Positions 44,746 through 55,021 of a DNA stretch of 64,000 nucleotides are shown here, piece after piece. The number at the start of each line of letters is the position of its first letter. Position 1 is the stretch's first letter. The DNA comes from J054 sp965223095 (GTDB taxonomy: Bacteria; Pseudomonadota; Gammaproteobacteria; Steroidobacterales; GCA-2729495), in the NCBI GenBank assembly GCA_965223095.1, contig OZ244979.1:2914001-2978000 (forward strand). Reading direction: 5' to 3'. A program made the translations under genes and the position numbers. The notes beneath the pieces were generated by a model. That model searched no databases. It was not told where the DNA came from and saw nothing but the letters and a program-made list of their open reading frames with translations.

Positions 44746-46080
44746 TCAGTTCGCGGTCAGCTCGCCGATACGGGCAGCCAAGGACTGTGCCACCGCGGTG
44801 ACCTCAGCCTCGTCCTCACCCTCGACCATGACCCGCACCACCGGCTCGGTGCCGGAAGCACGGACGAGAATCCGGCCACGCTCGGCAATTTGCGCCTCGG
44901 ATTCTTGAATGACGGCTTGCAACGGCGCCGCTTGGACATCGACCTTGCCGGCCGTGCGTAGATTAATCAGCGTCTGCGGCAAACGCGGCATGGCTGCCAC
45001 CAGTTCCGCCAGGGTTTGCTTGGACTCGGCGATCACCGCCAACACTTGCAACGCACTGATCAGCCCATCGCCCGTGGTGGTCTTGTCCAAACAAAGCAGA
45101 TGACCAGAGGTTTCACCGCCCAGCTCCCCGCCTCGCTCCCTCAGCTTAGCCATGACATAACGATCACCCACTTGGGCGCGCAGAAATTCAATGCCCTGCT
45201 GCGCGAATATCCGTTCAAGTCCGAGGTTGGTCATTAAAGTACCGACGACGGGGCCGACTAAATCGCCCCGCGCCTGGCGTGCGGTCGCCAGCAAGTAAAG
45301 CAATTGATCGCCATCCACCAGCTCGCCGTTGTGATCAACCATCAATAAGCGATCACCATCGCCATCCAAGGCGATGCCGAAATCAGCCCCGACGGCCTTA
45401 ACCGTTAGCATGAGTAGGTCAGGGTTGGTGGAACCACAACCGTCATTGATGTTGCGACCGTTGGGCGAGCAACCAATGGGCACGATTTCAGCACCCAATT
45501 CAGTCAGCACGCGGGGCGCCACTTTATAAGCCGCACCATGGGAACAATCGAGCACAATCTTCAAGTCATCAAAGCGAACCCCGTTGGCCACCGTGGACAA
45601 GCAGAACCGCTGATAATCTTCGCGCGCCCAATCGATGCGTTTAGCGCGGCCCAACAGTCTTGAGTCTCGGGTAATCGCCGGGGCAGACAGAAATGATTCA
45701 ATGCGCTCTTCCACTTCATCGGGAAGCTTGGTGCCCTCGCGATCGAAAAACTTGATGCCATTATCAAAATAGGGATTGTGCGATGCGCTGATCACCACCC
45801 CCAGATCGGCCTCCAAGGCCTGAGTCAAATAGGCAATCCCCGGTGTCGGCAAGGGGCCCAAGAGCTGAACATCGACGCCGGCGGCTACAAAACCAGCTTC
45901 TAAGGCCGACTCGAACATATAGCCCGAAACCCGCGTGTCTTTGCCGATCACGACCCGCCCACCATCCGGGGCCAGGACTTGCGCAGCGGCACTGGCCAAA
46001 CGCAGCGCAAACTCTGCGGTCATAGGATGCAAGCCGACCTTGCCGCGGATGCCATCGGTACCAAAAAATTCCCTAGCCAT
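44746..46080 (-). CDS. glmM: Phosphoglucosamine mutase
   Basis: Converts glucosamine-6-phosphate to glucosamine-1-phosphate for UDP-GlcNAc, feeding peptidoglycan. 444 residues; the phosphorylated Ser100 is in VVISASHNPYFDNGIKFF, the metal loop in GIALDGDGDRLLMVD, the sugar loop in GGETSGHLLCLD, and the C-terminal phosphate loop in RASGTEPVVRVMVEG. Overlaps folP by 8 bp. Confidence 0.98.
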   Translation of the reverse strand: MAREFFGTDGIRGKVGLHPMTAEFALRLASAAAQVLAPDGGRVVIGKDTRVSGYMFESALEAGFVAAGVDVQLLGPLPTPGIAYLTQALEADLGVVISASHNPYFDNGIKFFDREGTKLPDEVEERIESFLSAPAITRDSRLLGRAKRIDWAREDYQRFCLSTVANGVRFDDLKIVLDCSHGAAYKVAPRVLTELGAEIVPIGCSPNGRNINDGCGSTNPDLLMLTVKAVGADFGIALDGDGDRLLMVDHNGELVDGDQLLYLLATARQARGDLVGPVVGTLMTNLGLERIFAQQGIEFLRAQVGDRYVMAKLRERGGELGGETSGHLLCLDKTTTGDGLISALQVLAVIAESKQTLAELVAAMPRLPQTLINLRTAGKVDVQAAPLQAVIQESEAQIAERGRILVRASGTEPVVRVMVEGEDEAEVTAVAQSLAARIGELTAN

Positions 46081-46921
46081 GCTCGGCCTGATCCTTCGCG
46101 TCGTTCACGGCCGCCAATACTCGCAGGGCATCCACCGTCGGTGCAACATCATGTACCCGAATAATTGCGGCCCCCTGCTGAGCAGCCAACAAAGCCAGCG
46201 CCAAACTGCCCGGCAAGCGGGACTCAACATCACGATCAAGCAATGCGCCCAGCATGGACTTGCGTGACAAGCCCGCCAACACCGGCAGTCCGAGATCGCT
46301 CAACCGGTCCAGCGCGACCAAGAGTTGCAGATTGTGCGCGAGCGTCTTGCCAAAACCAAAACCGGGGTCGATGACCAAGCGTTCACGCTCGATACCCGCG
46401 GCCTCGGCCGCCGCCACACGGCCGGCCAGAAAATCACGCACCTCCGCCACGACGTCCCCGTAACTGGGCGCCTGCTGCATGGTGCGCGGCCGACCTTGCA
46501 TATGCATCAAGCACACGGGCACACGCAAGTCCGCCGCCGTCGCCAAGGCATCGGGCGCTTGCAGGGCATAGACATCGTTAATCATGTCGGCACCGGTTTC
46601 GACGGCCGCCCGCATGACTTGGGGCTTACTCGTATCAATGGAGATCGGCACGGCTGACTCTTGGCGGATCGCTTCCAGCACCGGTAGCAACCGATCCAAT
46701 TCTTCTTGGGCGCTGATGGACTTCGCGCCGGGACGAGTCGACTCAGCCCCGATATCGATAATGTCGGCACCCTCCTCACCCAGCGATATTGCGTGCTGCA
46801 GCGCCTTGTCAGCTGCTAGATACCGACCGCCGTCTGAAAAAGAATCTGGCGTCAGATTAAGAACGCCCATGACCAAGGCGCGTTTACCCTGCTCAGGAAC
46901 CAGCGAAAACTGACGCGTCAC
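46073..46921 (-). CDS. folP: Dihydropteroate synthase
   Basis: Joins p-aminobenzoate to the pterin diphosphate in folate synthesis; target of sulfonamides. Motifs: MGVLNLTPDSFSDGGRYL, IIDIGAESTRPGAKSI, CLMHMQGRPRTMQ and the C-terminal IRVHDVAPTVDALRV. I use GTG 46921; TTG 46933 would place four more codons inside a hairpin. Downstream of ftsH, as in E. coli. Confidence 0.96.
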   Translation of the reverse strand: MTRQFSLVPEQGKRALVMGVLNLTPDSFSDGGRYLAADKALQHAISLGEEGADIIDIGAESTRPGAKSISAQEELDRLLPVLEAIRQESAVPISIDTSKPQVMRAAVETGADMINDVYALQAPDALATAADLRVPVCLMHMQGRPRTMQQAPSYGDVVAEVRDFLAGRVAAAEAAGIERERLVIDPGFGFGKTLAHNLQLLVALDRLSDLGLPVLAGLSRKSMLGALLDRDVESRLPGSLALALLAAQQGAAIIRVHDVAPTVDALRVLAAVNDAKDQAEHG

Positions 46922-46930
46922 GCCCAATAA

Positions 46931-46964
46931 CAACAGCCGCCGCAGAAACCCACGACGGCTGTTG
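46931..46964 (-). terminator. Hairpin between ftsH and folP
   Basis: CAACAGCCG pairs with CGGCTGTTG (9 bp) around a 16-nt loop, followed by TTATTGGG. A partial terminator or mRNA-stability element between ftsH and folP. Confidence 0.55.
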
Positions 46965-46981
46965 ACGTACGCAGCAAGAGA

Positions 46982-48901
46982 TTAGTGTTGACCGGCGGGT
47001 TCACCGATTTTCGGATCATCCTTCTCGGGGGGCTTTGGCTTGCCGCTCGAAGTTGGCGCCGAGTCGTCTTCATCCCAATCTTCGGGCGGCCGGGGCTCCT
47101 TGCCCGCCATGATGTCGGCAATTTGATCTTGGTCAATGGTTTCATACTTGATCAAGGCTTCGGCCATGGCATGTAACTTATCGATTTCTTCCTTGAGAAT
47201 CTTCTCGGCACGCTCGTAGTTGGTGTCGATAAACCGGCGGACCTCGCTATCGATCACATCCCGGATCTCATCACCCACTTGCTTGTGCTGCGTCACTGAA
47301 CGACCGAGAAAGACCTCCCCGTCATCCTCCGCATAGGCCATGGGCCCGAGCCGATCGGACAAGCCCCAGCGGGTTACCATGTTGCGCGCGATTTCCGTCG
47401 CCCGCTCAATGTCATTGGCCGCCCCCGTGGTAATCGCATCACTACCGAAGATCAGCTCTTCGGCGATGCGCCCACCAAACAAGCTAGATATCTGACTGTT
47501 GAGGCGGCGCTTGCTATAGCTGTAACGGTCTTCCTCGGGCAAGAACATAGTGACACCTAAGGCACGGCCGCGCGGAATGATGGTGACTTTATAAACCGGA
47601 TCATGATCCGGCACCGTCAAACCAACGATGGCATGACCCGCTTCGTGGTAGGCCGTCAGCTTTTTTTCCTCCTCGCTCATCACCATGGAGCGCCGTTCCG
47701 CGCCCATCATGATTTTGTCTTTGGCTTTCTCAAATTCTTCCATGCCCACGGTACGACGATTTGCCCGGGCTGCAAACAATGCCGCCTCGTTCACCAGATT
47801 GGCCAGGTCGGCACCGGAAAATCCCGGCGTACCGCGCGCGATAATGGATGGCCGCACATCATCGCCAATGGGCACCTTGCGCATATGCACACGCAGTATC
47901 TGCTCGCGCCCGCGAACATCAGGCAAAGGCACCACAACCTGGCGATCGAAGCGGCCCGGACGCAGCAAGGCGGGATCGAGAACGTCTGGACGGTTGGTCG
48001 CAGCGATCACGATAATGCCCTCATTACCCTCGAATCCGTCCATTTCCACCAATAGCTGGTTCAGGGTTTGCTCGCGCTCGTCATGCCCGCCGCCCAAACC
48101 GGCACCGCGATGACGACCCACAGCATCGATTTCGTCGATAAAAATAATGCAGGGGGCGTGCTTCTTAGCTTGCTCAAACATATCGCGCACGCGCGAGGCA
48201 CCCACACCCACGAACATCTCGACAAAATCTGAACCGGAAATCGTGAAAAACGGCACCTTTGCCTCGCCGGCGATGGCGCGGGCGAGCAAGGTCTTACCGG
48301 TACCGGGCGAACCGACCATCAACACGCCCTTGGGAATTTTGCCGCCCAAACGCTGAAACTTGCCCGGATCTTTTAGGAAGTCGACGATCTCACCGACTTC
48401 TTCCTTGGCCTCCTCGACACCCGCCACATCTTGGAAAGTCACATTGACTTGATCTTCACCCAACAGTCGCGCGCGGCTCTTACCGAAGGACATCGCCCCG
48501 CGGCCGCCGCCACCACCTTGCATCTGCCGCATGAAATAAACCCACACGCCGATCAACAGTAGAACCGGAAAAGAGTTGATAAACAGGCTGACCAGAATAT
48601 TCGGGCGTTCGGGCGCCGCCGCCTCGATTTTTACATCGCTTTTCTTCAGCTCGCCGATCAACACCGTGTTGTCGGTCTCGGGGCTGTAAGTCACAAACGG
48701 CGCATCGCTGGTCAGGACACCTTTAATAGTATCGCCTTCAAAGATCACCGATTTGACCTGGCCATTCTCCACCAAGGTCAGAAAGCTTGAATAATCAACA
48801 GGTTCGCGTTGCCGACCGCCGGTGCCGAAGCTCTGGAAAACCGTCAGTAAGACGATCGCGATAACGATCCACAGGATTATATTTTTTGCTATTTCATTCA
48901 A
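46982..48901 (-). CDS. ftsH: ATP-dependent zinc metalloprotease FtsH
   Basis: Membrane AAA+ protease degrading misassembled membrane proteins and short-lived regulators. 639 residues: two N-terminal helices around a periplasmic domain, AAA domain with Walker A GSPGTGKT near residue 195 and Walker B CIIFIDEIDAVG, the SRH RPDVLDPALLRPGRFD, and the HEAGH zinc motif near residues 417-421. The start is TTG at 48901 (NEIAKNIILW), matching relatives. Followed by folP; preceded by rlmE. Confidence 0.97.
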   Translation of the reverse strand: MNEIAKNIILWIVIAIVLLTVFQSFGTGGRQREPVDYSSFLTLVENGQVKSVIFEGDTIKGVLTSDAPFVTYSPETDNTVLIGELKKSDVKIEAAAPERPNILVSLFINSFPVLLLIGVWVYFMRQMQGGGGGRGAMSFGKSRARLLGEDQVNVTFQDVAGVEEAKEEVGEIVDFLKDPGKFQRLGGKIPKGVLMVGSPGTGKTLLARAIAGEAKVPFFTISGSDFVEMFVGVGASRVRDMFEQAKKHAPCIIFIDEIDAVGRHRGAGLGGGHDEREQTLNQLLVEMDGFEGNEGIIVIAATNRPDVLDPALLRPGRFDRQVVVPLPDVRGREQILRVHMRKVPIGDDVRPSIIARGTPGFSGADLANLVNEAALFAARANRRTVGMEEFEKAKDKIMMGAERRSMVMSEEEKKLTAYHEAGHAIVGLTVPDHDPVYKVTIIPRGRALGVTMFLPEEDRYSYSKRRLNSQISSLFGGRIAEELIFGSDAITTGAANDIERATEIARNMVTRWGLSDRLGPMAYAEDDGEVFLGRSVTQHKQVGDEIRDVIDSEVRRFIDTNYERAEKILKEEIDKLHAMAEALIKYETIDQDQIADIMAGKEPRPPEDWDEDDSAPTSSGKPKPPEKDDPKIGEPAGQH

Positions 48902-48952
48902 TGGTTTAACTCAATACAGCATAAGCATGCGCGGGTCTCTCATCTGACCGTA

Positions 48953-49573
48953 CTACATCCGATAGGTTCTGGCTACCAGATAGGTCTCGCGGCTCTCAGG
49001 CCGCGAAGCCGCGGGCTTGCGGGCCTTTACCTTGACGAAACTGCCGCGGCAATCACGGACATAATCATCAAAGCCCTCACCCTGAAATAGCTTGCAGATA
49101 AAATGACCGCCCGGTTTTAGCGCCCGGCGCGCGAAGTCCAACGCCAATTCCGCCAGATACATAGCCCGCGGCTGATCGACCGAGCGGTTACCAGTGATAT
49201 TGGGGGACATATCCGAAAGCACAAGGGCCGTGGCCGATTCACCGGTCATTTCGAGCAGCTTTTCCAGCACCGAATCCGCGCTAAAGTCGCCGCGGATAAA
49301 TTCTACACCGGCGATGGGATCCATTGCCTGAGTGTCTATGGCAAGCACCCGGCCATCGGGACCCAGCATCGAGGCGGCGTACTGACTCCAGCCACCCGGC
49401 GCGGCACCGAGATCAACAAGGCTTTGGCCACGGCGCAACAAGCCCTCGCGTTGTTGGATTTCCATTAGTTTGAAAACCGCGCGAGATCGCCAGCCCTCGG
49501 CTTGCGCACGACGCAGGTAGGGATCGTCGGTCTGCTGGCGACGCCAGTGCTTGTTCGACCGGCTTTTAGCCAC
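48953..49573 (-). CDS. rlmE: 23S rRNA 2'-O-ribose U2552 methyltransferase
   Basis: Heat-shock methyltransferase (FtsJ/RrmJ) modifying the A-loop of 23S rRNA. 206 residues: SRAVFKLMEIQQREGLLRRG, the SAM site LVDLGAAPGGWSQYAA, catalytic residues in LSDMSPNITGNRSVDQPR, FICKLFQGEGFD and SRETYLVARTYR. Usual neighbour of ftsH; divergent from yhbY with about 30 bp between starts. Confidence 0.97.
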   Translation of the reverse strand: MAKSRSNKHWRRQQTDDPYLRRAQAEGWRSRAVFKLMEIQQREGLLRRGQSLVDLGAAPGGWSQYAASMLGPDGRVLAIDTQAMDPIAGVEFIRGDFSADSVLEKLLEMTGESATALVLSDMSPNITGNRSVDQPRAMYLAELALDFARRALKPGGHFICKLFQGEGFDDYVRDCRGSFVKVKARKPAASRPESRETYLVARTYRM

Positions 49574-49605
49574 GGCAATACCTCTGCGCAGCTATACTCG
49601 CGACT

Positions 49606-49902
49606 ATGGCTTTGTCCGGCGCACAGAAAAAATACTTGAAGGGTCTAGCCCACCCGCTAAAGCCCTGCGTACTCGTCGGTGGCTCGGGCATCACGCCGGG
49701 CGTGTTGGCCGAATTGGACCAGCAACTGAAACACCACGAACTCATCAAGGTGCGTGTACGCGGCGCAGACCGGGATGAACGCGATACCGTCATTGCAGAC
49801 CTCATGGATCAGGTGAATGCAAGCTTGGTCAACCGGCTCGGGAACATCGCCACTATCTACCGTGCGCGCCGGCAAGATCCAAGCATTGTTTTACCCATGT
49901 AG
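49606..49902 (+). CDS. yhbY: CRM-domain RNA-binding protein YhbY
   Basis: Associates with 50S ribosome precursors. 98 residues making one CRM domain: LSGAQKKYLKGLAHPLKPCV, VGGSGITPGVLAELDQQLKH with the GxxG loop, HELIKVRVRG and RLGNIATIYRARRQDPSIVL. Divergent from rlmE. A TATACT at 49593-49598 lies only 7 bp before the ATG, so if used the mRNA is nearly leaderless. Confidence 0.96.
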   Translation: MALSGAQKKYLKGLAHPLKPCVLVGGSGITPGVLAELDQQLKHHELIKVRVRGADRDERDTVIADLMDQVNASLVNRLGNIATIYRARRQDPSIVLPM

Positions 49903-50020
49903 GCCAGCCCCGTTGTCTAGCCGCGGCTGCAAGGCCCGCGCCATTTTTTTTCCTGCGACAAAACACGATCGCGGCAGCTGCTGTTGGTTGCCACCAGTAG
50001 TACACCGGTATGCGGGCTCG

Positions 50021-50497
50021 CTACTCGTAGCGAATTTCGACAATTTCGTAGGCAATGACGCCACCTGGCGCGTTGACCTCGATCAACTCACCTTCTTCCT
50101 TGCCAATTAAAGCGCGCGCTATGGGCGACGTGACTGAGATACGGCCCGCACCGATATCCGCTTCGTCTTCACCAACAATTTGATAGCAAACTTCTTTGCC
50201 ATCTTCCTCGGCCACCAAGTCCACGGTGGCACCAAATACGACCTTGCCCTGCACATTGAGTTTGGTGACGTCAATGATTTGTGCGTTAGACAATTTGCCA
50301 TCTATGTCTTTAATGCGGGATTCGATAAAACCTTGCTCTTCTTTCGCTGCGTGATACTCGGCATTCTCTTTCAAATCACCATGGCCACGGGCCTCCGCAA
50401 TAGCGGCGACAACACGCGGTCGTTCCTCGGCCTTTAGCCGACGCAACTCTTCGCGCAGCTGCGCAGCGCCGCGGACAGTAATCGGGTAGGTAGTCAC
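50021..50497 (-). CDS. greA: Transcription elongation factor GreA
   Basis: Rescues arrested RNA polymerase by stimulating transcript cleavage through the secondary channel, the same channel used by DksA. 158 residues: coiled-coil with the acidic tip EARGHGDLKENAEYHAAKEE and the C-terminal domain VCYQIVGEDEADIGAGRISV and SPIARALIGKEEGE. Start GTG 50497 overlaps the carB stop by 4 bp, the conserved carB-greA linkage. Confidence 0.98.
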   Translation of the reverse strand: MTTYPITVRGAAQLREELRRLKAEERPRVVAAIAEARGHGDLKENAEYHAAKEEQGFIESRIKDIDGKLSNAQIIDVTKLNVQGKVVFGATVDLVAEEDGKEVCYQIVGEDEADIGAGRISVTSPIARALIGKEEGELIEVNAPGGVIAYEIVEIRYE

Positions 50498-53400
50498 GCT
50501 GCGCTCTTGTTGTGGAGATCCTGCAACTTATAAACCTCGCCCGCATCAATGTGATCCAAGGCCATGCTGGTGGCCATGGCGGCAGCCAAAGTGGTGTAGT
50601 AAGTCACTTTATTGTTAACCGTGGCCGCGCGAATGGTTTGTGATTCCCGAATTGCGCGCTTGCCTTCGGTCGTATTGCAAACGAAAGTGATGTCACCATT
50701 TTTAATCATATCCACGATATGCGGCCGGCCTTCGCGAACCTTGTTGACGCGCCGGCACTCCAAACCGTGTTCCGCCAACTCCATCGCCGTGCCATCCGTG
50801 GCGACAATATCGAAGCCTCGATCAATCAATACTTTCGCCAGCTTGACGGCACCGGGTTTGTCCCGGTCCCGCACGGATAACAGGGCGGTGCCGCGACTGG
50901 GCAGCCGGATGCCCGAGGCAAGTTGCGCTTTCGCATAAGCTTCGGCAAAGGATCGACCCGAACCCATCACCTCGCCAGTAGATTTCATCTCGGGACCCAA
51001 AATTGGATCCGCACTTAAGAATTTACCGAACGGAAACACCGATGCCTTAACGGCATAGTGTTCTGGTCTAGCATCGAGATCAGTCAGCCCTTGCTCTTTC
51101 AGGCTAATCCCCACCATCACGCGGGCGGCAATTTTCGCCAGCGGCCGGCCGGTTGCCTTAGACACAAACGGCACCGTTCTTGATGCGCGCGGGTTGACTT
51201 CCAACACGTAGATCACGCCATTCTGAATGGCGAACTGCGTATTCATCAGCCCAACCACTTGCAAACCCTTGGCCATGCTAATGACTTGCTGTTTGATTTG
51301 CCCTTGCACTTCGGGCGTCAGCGTCGCCGGCGGCAGCGAACAGGCGGAATCACCGGAGTGCACGCCGGCTTGCTCTACATGCTCCATGATGCCGCCGATA
51401 ATGACTTCCTCGCCGTCGCATACGCAGTCCACATCAACCTCCACCGCCTGATCGAGAAACCGATCGAGCAATACAGGACTATCGTTGGACACCGCCATGG
51501 CGCTACTCATGTAGGCACGCAAATCATCTTCGCTGTGCACCACCTCCATGGCACGCCCGCCCAGCACGTATGACGGCCTAACCACCAAAGGAAACCCTAC
51601 CTCGATGGCCATCTGCACGGCTTGATCTTCAGTTCTTGCCGTGCAGTTTGGCGGCTGCTTAAGATTCAAACGCTGTAACAGGTGCTGGAATCGCTCGCGA
51701 TCCTCGGCCAGATCAATGGAATCTGGCGTCGTACCAATGATGGGCGCTCCAGCACGTTCTAAATCGCGTGCCAATTTTAGTGGCGTTTGGCCCCCGTACT
51801 GAACGATGACCCCTTCAGGATTTTCACGTTCGATAATCTCCATGACATCTTCAAAGGTCAGAGATTCGAAGTACAGGCGATCGGAAGTGTCGTAATCCGT
51901 AGACACCGTTTCGGGATTGCAATTAACCATGATGGTTTCGAAACCGGCCTCCCGCAACGCCAAGGCCGCGTGCACACAACAATAGTCAAACTCGATGCCT
52001 TGACCGATGCGGTTAGGGCCGCCGCCTAAAATCATGATTTTGCGATTATCGCTGGGCAGCGATTCGCATTCGTGCTCGTAGCTGGAATAAAGGTACGCAG
52101 TGGTAGTGGCGAATTCCGCCGCGCAGGTGTCCACACGTTTGTAGGCCGGCCGCACACCGCCCTCGATGCGCTGCTGGCGCACGATACTTTCATCGACATC
52201 CAAGAGTTTTGCAATACGGCTATCTGAAAACCCGTGGCGTTTTAAGCCCCACAGGCTGCCGGGCTTCAACACCGCAATCCCGGTTTTCTGAATATTGCGC
52301 TCGCGGCGCACCAGGTCTTCAATTTGCGCCAAGAACCACGAATCAATGCCGGACAAGGCCCCGACTTCGGACAAACTCATCTGCAAGCGAAATGCGTCGG
52401 CAAGATACAACAAGCGCTCGGCGCCGGGCATTTGCAACTCATGCCGAAGTTGCTCCATCTCATCGTCAGAAGGCTCCGGTGGCATACGTTCCACAAAGCC
52501 ATCAATGCCCGTCTCCAGCCCACGCATGGCTTTTTGCAAGGACTCTTGGAAAGTCCGACCCATGGCCATCACCTCGCCGACGGACTTCATTTGCGTTGTC
52601 AGCCGGTCGTTAGCACCGGGAAACTTTTCAAAGGTAAACCGCGGGATCTTGGTGACGACATAGTCAATAGCGGGCTCGAAAGATGCCGGCGTCGCGCCAC
52701 CGGTAATCTCGTTGCGTAACTCATCCAGGGTGTAACCCACAGCCAGCTTTGCCGCGACTTTTGCGATGGGGAAGCCAGTCGCCTTGGAGGCCAAGGCTGA
52801 TGATCGCGATACACGCGGATTCATTTCGATCACCAGAATCCGTCCGTCGCGGGGGCTCACGGCAAACTGCACGTTGGAACCACCGGTATCCACGCCGATA
52901 CGCCGCAGCACGGCGATGGACGCGTTACGTAAGTCTTGGTATTCCTTGTCCGTCAAGGTTTGCGCCGGTGCCACGGTCACCGAGTCGCCGGTATGCACGC
53001 CCATGGCATCAACGTTCTCGATGGAACAAACGATGATGCAATTGTCACGGCTGTCGCGCACCACCTCCATCTCAAACTCTTTCCACCCGATCACTGATTC
53101 TTCCAGCAGGACTTCGGTAGTCGGCGAAAGGTCCAAACCACGCGTCACGATTTCCTCGAATTCTTCGCGGTTGTACGCGATGCCACCGCCACTGCCACCC
53201 AAGGTGAAGGATGGTCGAATAATGGTCGGAAAACCGACGGTTTTCTGCCCCTCCCAGGCTTCTTGTAGATCGTGTGCAATATGCGCGCGAGGCACTTCAA
53301 GACCGATATCCTGCATGGCCTGCCGAAACAAATCGCGGTCTTCCGCGGTATCGATGGCTTCTCGCGAGGCACCAATGAGTTCGACGTTGAATTGCTTCAA

Positions 53401-53721
53401 TACGCCTTCGCGCACCAAATCCAAAGCGCAGTTGAGCCCGGTTTGCCCGCCCATGGTGGGGAGCAAAGCGTCCGGTTTTTCCTTCTCAATGATCTTGGCG
53501 ACTGACTTCCAAACCACCGGTTCGATATAAACCGCATCAGCCATTTCCGGGTCCGTCATGATGGTCGCCGGATTGGAGTTCACCAGGATCACGCGATAAC
53601 CCTCTTCCCGCAAAGCCTTACAGGCTTGCGCGCCGGAGTAATCGAACTCACAGGCCTGGCCGATCACAATGGGACCGGCGCCGATGATGAGAATGCTCTG
53701 TATGTCGCTACGCTTCGGCAT
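50494..53721 (-). CDS. carB: Carbamoyl-phosphate synthase large chain
   Basis: Makes carbamoyl phosphate for arginine and pyrimidines from bicarbonate, ATP and ammonia supplied by CarA. 1075 residues, the usual size, with the duplicated carboxyphosphate and carbamoyl-phosphate halves: SILIIGAGPIVIGQACEFDY and, halfway, KIMILGGGPNRIGQGIEFDY; two ATP-grasp domains (PTIIRPSFTLGGSGGGIAYN; PLVVRPSYVLGGRAMEVVHS) and a C-terminal MGS-like allosteric domain (LLSVRDRDKPGAVKLAKVLI). Eight base pairs after carA. Confidence 0.98.
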   Translation of the reverse strand: MPKRSDIQSILIIGAGPIVIGQACEFDYSGAQACKALREEGYRVILVNSNPATIMTDPEMADAVYIEPVVWKSVAKIIEKEKPDALLPTMGGQTGLNCALDLVREGVLKQFNVELIGASREAIDTAEDRDLFRQAMQDIGLEVPRAHIAHDLQEAWEGQKTVGFPTIIRPSFTLGGSGGGIAYNREEFEEIVTRGLDLSPTTEVLLEESVIGWKEFEMEVVRDSRDNCIIVCSIENVDAMGVHTGDSVTVAPAQTLTDKEYQDLRNASIAVLRRIGVDTGGSNVQFAVSPRDGRILVIEMNPRVSRSSALASKATGFPIAKVAAKLAVGYTLDELRNEITGGATPASFEPAIDYVVTKIPRFTFEKFPGANDRLTTQMKSVGEVMAMGRTFQESLQKAMRGLETGIDGFVERMPPEPSDDEMEQLRHELQMPGAERLLYLADAFRLQMSLSEVGALSGIDSWFLAQIEDLVRRERNIQKTGIAVLKPGSLWGLKRHGFSDSRIAKLLDVDESIVRQQRIEGGVRPAYKRVDTCAAEFATTTAYLYSSYEHECESLPSDNRKIMILGGGPNRIGQGIEFDYCCVHAALALREAGFETIMVNCNPETVSTDYDTSDRLYFESLTFEDVMEIIERENPEGVIVQYGGQTPLKLARDLERAGAPIIGTTPDSIDLAEDRERFQHLLQRLNLKQPPNCTARTEDQAVQMAIEVGFPLVVRPSYVLGGRAMEVVHSEDDLRAYMSSAMAVSNDSPVLLDRFLDQAVEVDVDCVCDGEEVIIGGIMEHVEQAGVHSGDSACSLPPATLTPEVQGQIKQQVISMAKGLQVVGLMNTQFAIQNGVIYVLEVNPRASRTVPFVSKATGRPLAKIAARVMVGISLKEQGLTDLDARPEHYAVKASVFPFGKFLSADPILGPEMKSTGEVMGSGRSFAEAYAKAQLASGIRLPSRGTALLSVRDRDKPGAVKLAKVLIDRGFDIVATDGTAMELAEHGLECRRVNKVREGRPHIVDMIKNGDITFVCNTTEGKRAIRESQTIRAATVNNKVTYYTTLAAAMATSMALDHIDAGEVYKLQDLHNKSAA

Positions 53722-53729
53722 GGGCGTCC

Positions 53730-54887
53730 CTAGCCTCGTGCAACGGAGGGTTGACGATCCGGCCGATTAGCTCGCATGGCATCGGTGAACCGGGAAAATA
53801 GGGGTAGCAAATCATGGGGGCCCGGACTGGCCTCAGGATGACCCTGAAAACCCATTGCAAAACAATCTGTTCTAGATATTCCCTGAAGGGAATTATCAAA
53901 TAAAGAGCGGTGCGTGGGCTGGAGATTTTCCGGCAGACTGGCCTCGTCCACGGCGAAGCCGTGATTTTGACTGGTGATCAAGACTTGCTCGGTTGCTAGG
54001 TCTATAACCGGGTGGTTCGCGCCGTGATGGCCGAACTTCATTTTCATCGACTTTGCCCCACTGGCCAAGGCGAGTAGTTGATGACCCAGGCAGATGCCGA
54101 AGATGGGTACCTGGGCAGCGATGATTTCCTGAATGGCCGCGATGGCATAGCCGCAAGGTTCCGGATCGCCGGGACCATTGGATAGAAACACGCCGTCGGG
54201 CTCCAAGGCCAAGGCGTCTTCCGCTGACGTTTGTGCCGGCACAACCAAGAGCTGGCAGTTCGCATCCACCAGTAAACGCAATATATTGCGTTTAACACCA
54301 AAGTCATAGACCACGACGTTAAACCGGTCGACACGTTTTTCCGGGACGCCGTCACTGGGCGGCCAAGCAACGCCCAGATTCCATTGATAACTGTTTTGGG
54401 TCGTGACCACGCGGGCGAGGTCCATGCCCGCCAGCCCCGGAAACCGCTTGGCATGCTCCACAGCCACCTGGGGATCAACGTCGCCCGTCATGATGCAGCC
54501 CGACAAGGCGCCTTTGTCGCGGAGTAATCGCGTCAGCTTCCGCGTGTCGATCTCCGCGATGGCCACGGTGTTCGCCCGCACGAGATACTCTTGTAGGTCC
54601 AATTCCTTACGCCAGCTCACCTGCAGCTTGGGTAAATCGCGAATAACCAGACCTGAGGCATGCACCTTCTCGCTTTCGTTGTCCAGGCTGTTGATGCCGG
54701 TGTTGCCGATGTGGGGATAAGTTAGGGTCACGATCTGGCGGCAATAGGAGGGATCGGTCAAGATCTCTTGATAGCCGGTCATGGCGGTATTGAATACCAC
54801 CTCGCCAATGGTTTTACCCGCCGCTCCGACGGACACCCCACGAAAAATAGTGCCGTCTTCCAACGCCAACAGGGCTTTTTCAGTCAC
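53730..54887 (-). CDS. carA: Carbamoyl-phosphate synthase small chain
   Basis: Glutaminase subunit feeding ammonia to CarB. From GTG 54887 (VTEKALLALEDGTIFRGVSV) 385 residues; a longer frame to 54950 has no family likeness. N-terminal domain: EVVFNTAMTGYQEILTDPSY; glutaminase domain: nucleophile in IFGICLGHQLLALASGAKS and the HPE of GFQGHPEASPGPHD. Between dapB and carB as in Pseudomonas. Confidence 0.96.
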   Translation of the reverse strand: MTEKALLALEDGTIFRGVSVGAAGKTIGEVVFNTAMTGYQEILTDPSYCRQIVTLTYPHIGNTGINSLDNESEKVHASGLVIRDLPKLQVSWRKELDLQEYLVRANTVAIAEIDTRKLTRLLRDKGALSGCIMTGDVDPQVAVEHAKRFPGLAGMDLARVVTTQNSYQWNLGVAWPPSDGVPEKRVDRFNVVVYDFGVKRNILRLLVDANCQLLVVPAQTSAEDALALEPDGVFLSNGPGDPEPCGYAIAAIQEIIAAQVPIFGICLGHQLLALASGAKSMKMKFGHHGANHPVIDLATEQVLITSQNHGFAVDEASLPENLQPTHRSLFDNSLQGISRTDCFAMGFQGHPEASPGPHDLLPLFSRFTDAMRANRPDRQPSVARG

Positions 54888-55021
54888 AACACGCGGCTCA
54901 CGAAATTCTGGTGCATAGACACAACCAGCAGGCGAGCAGCTCGAAAGCACCCTCCCGCCCTAAGTCGATCAATCAGGGACCCGCGCTATTGTAGTCTGTC
55001 GGCGTGACCTGCGCGAGCAGT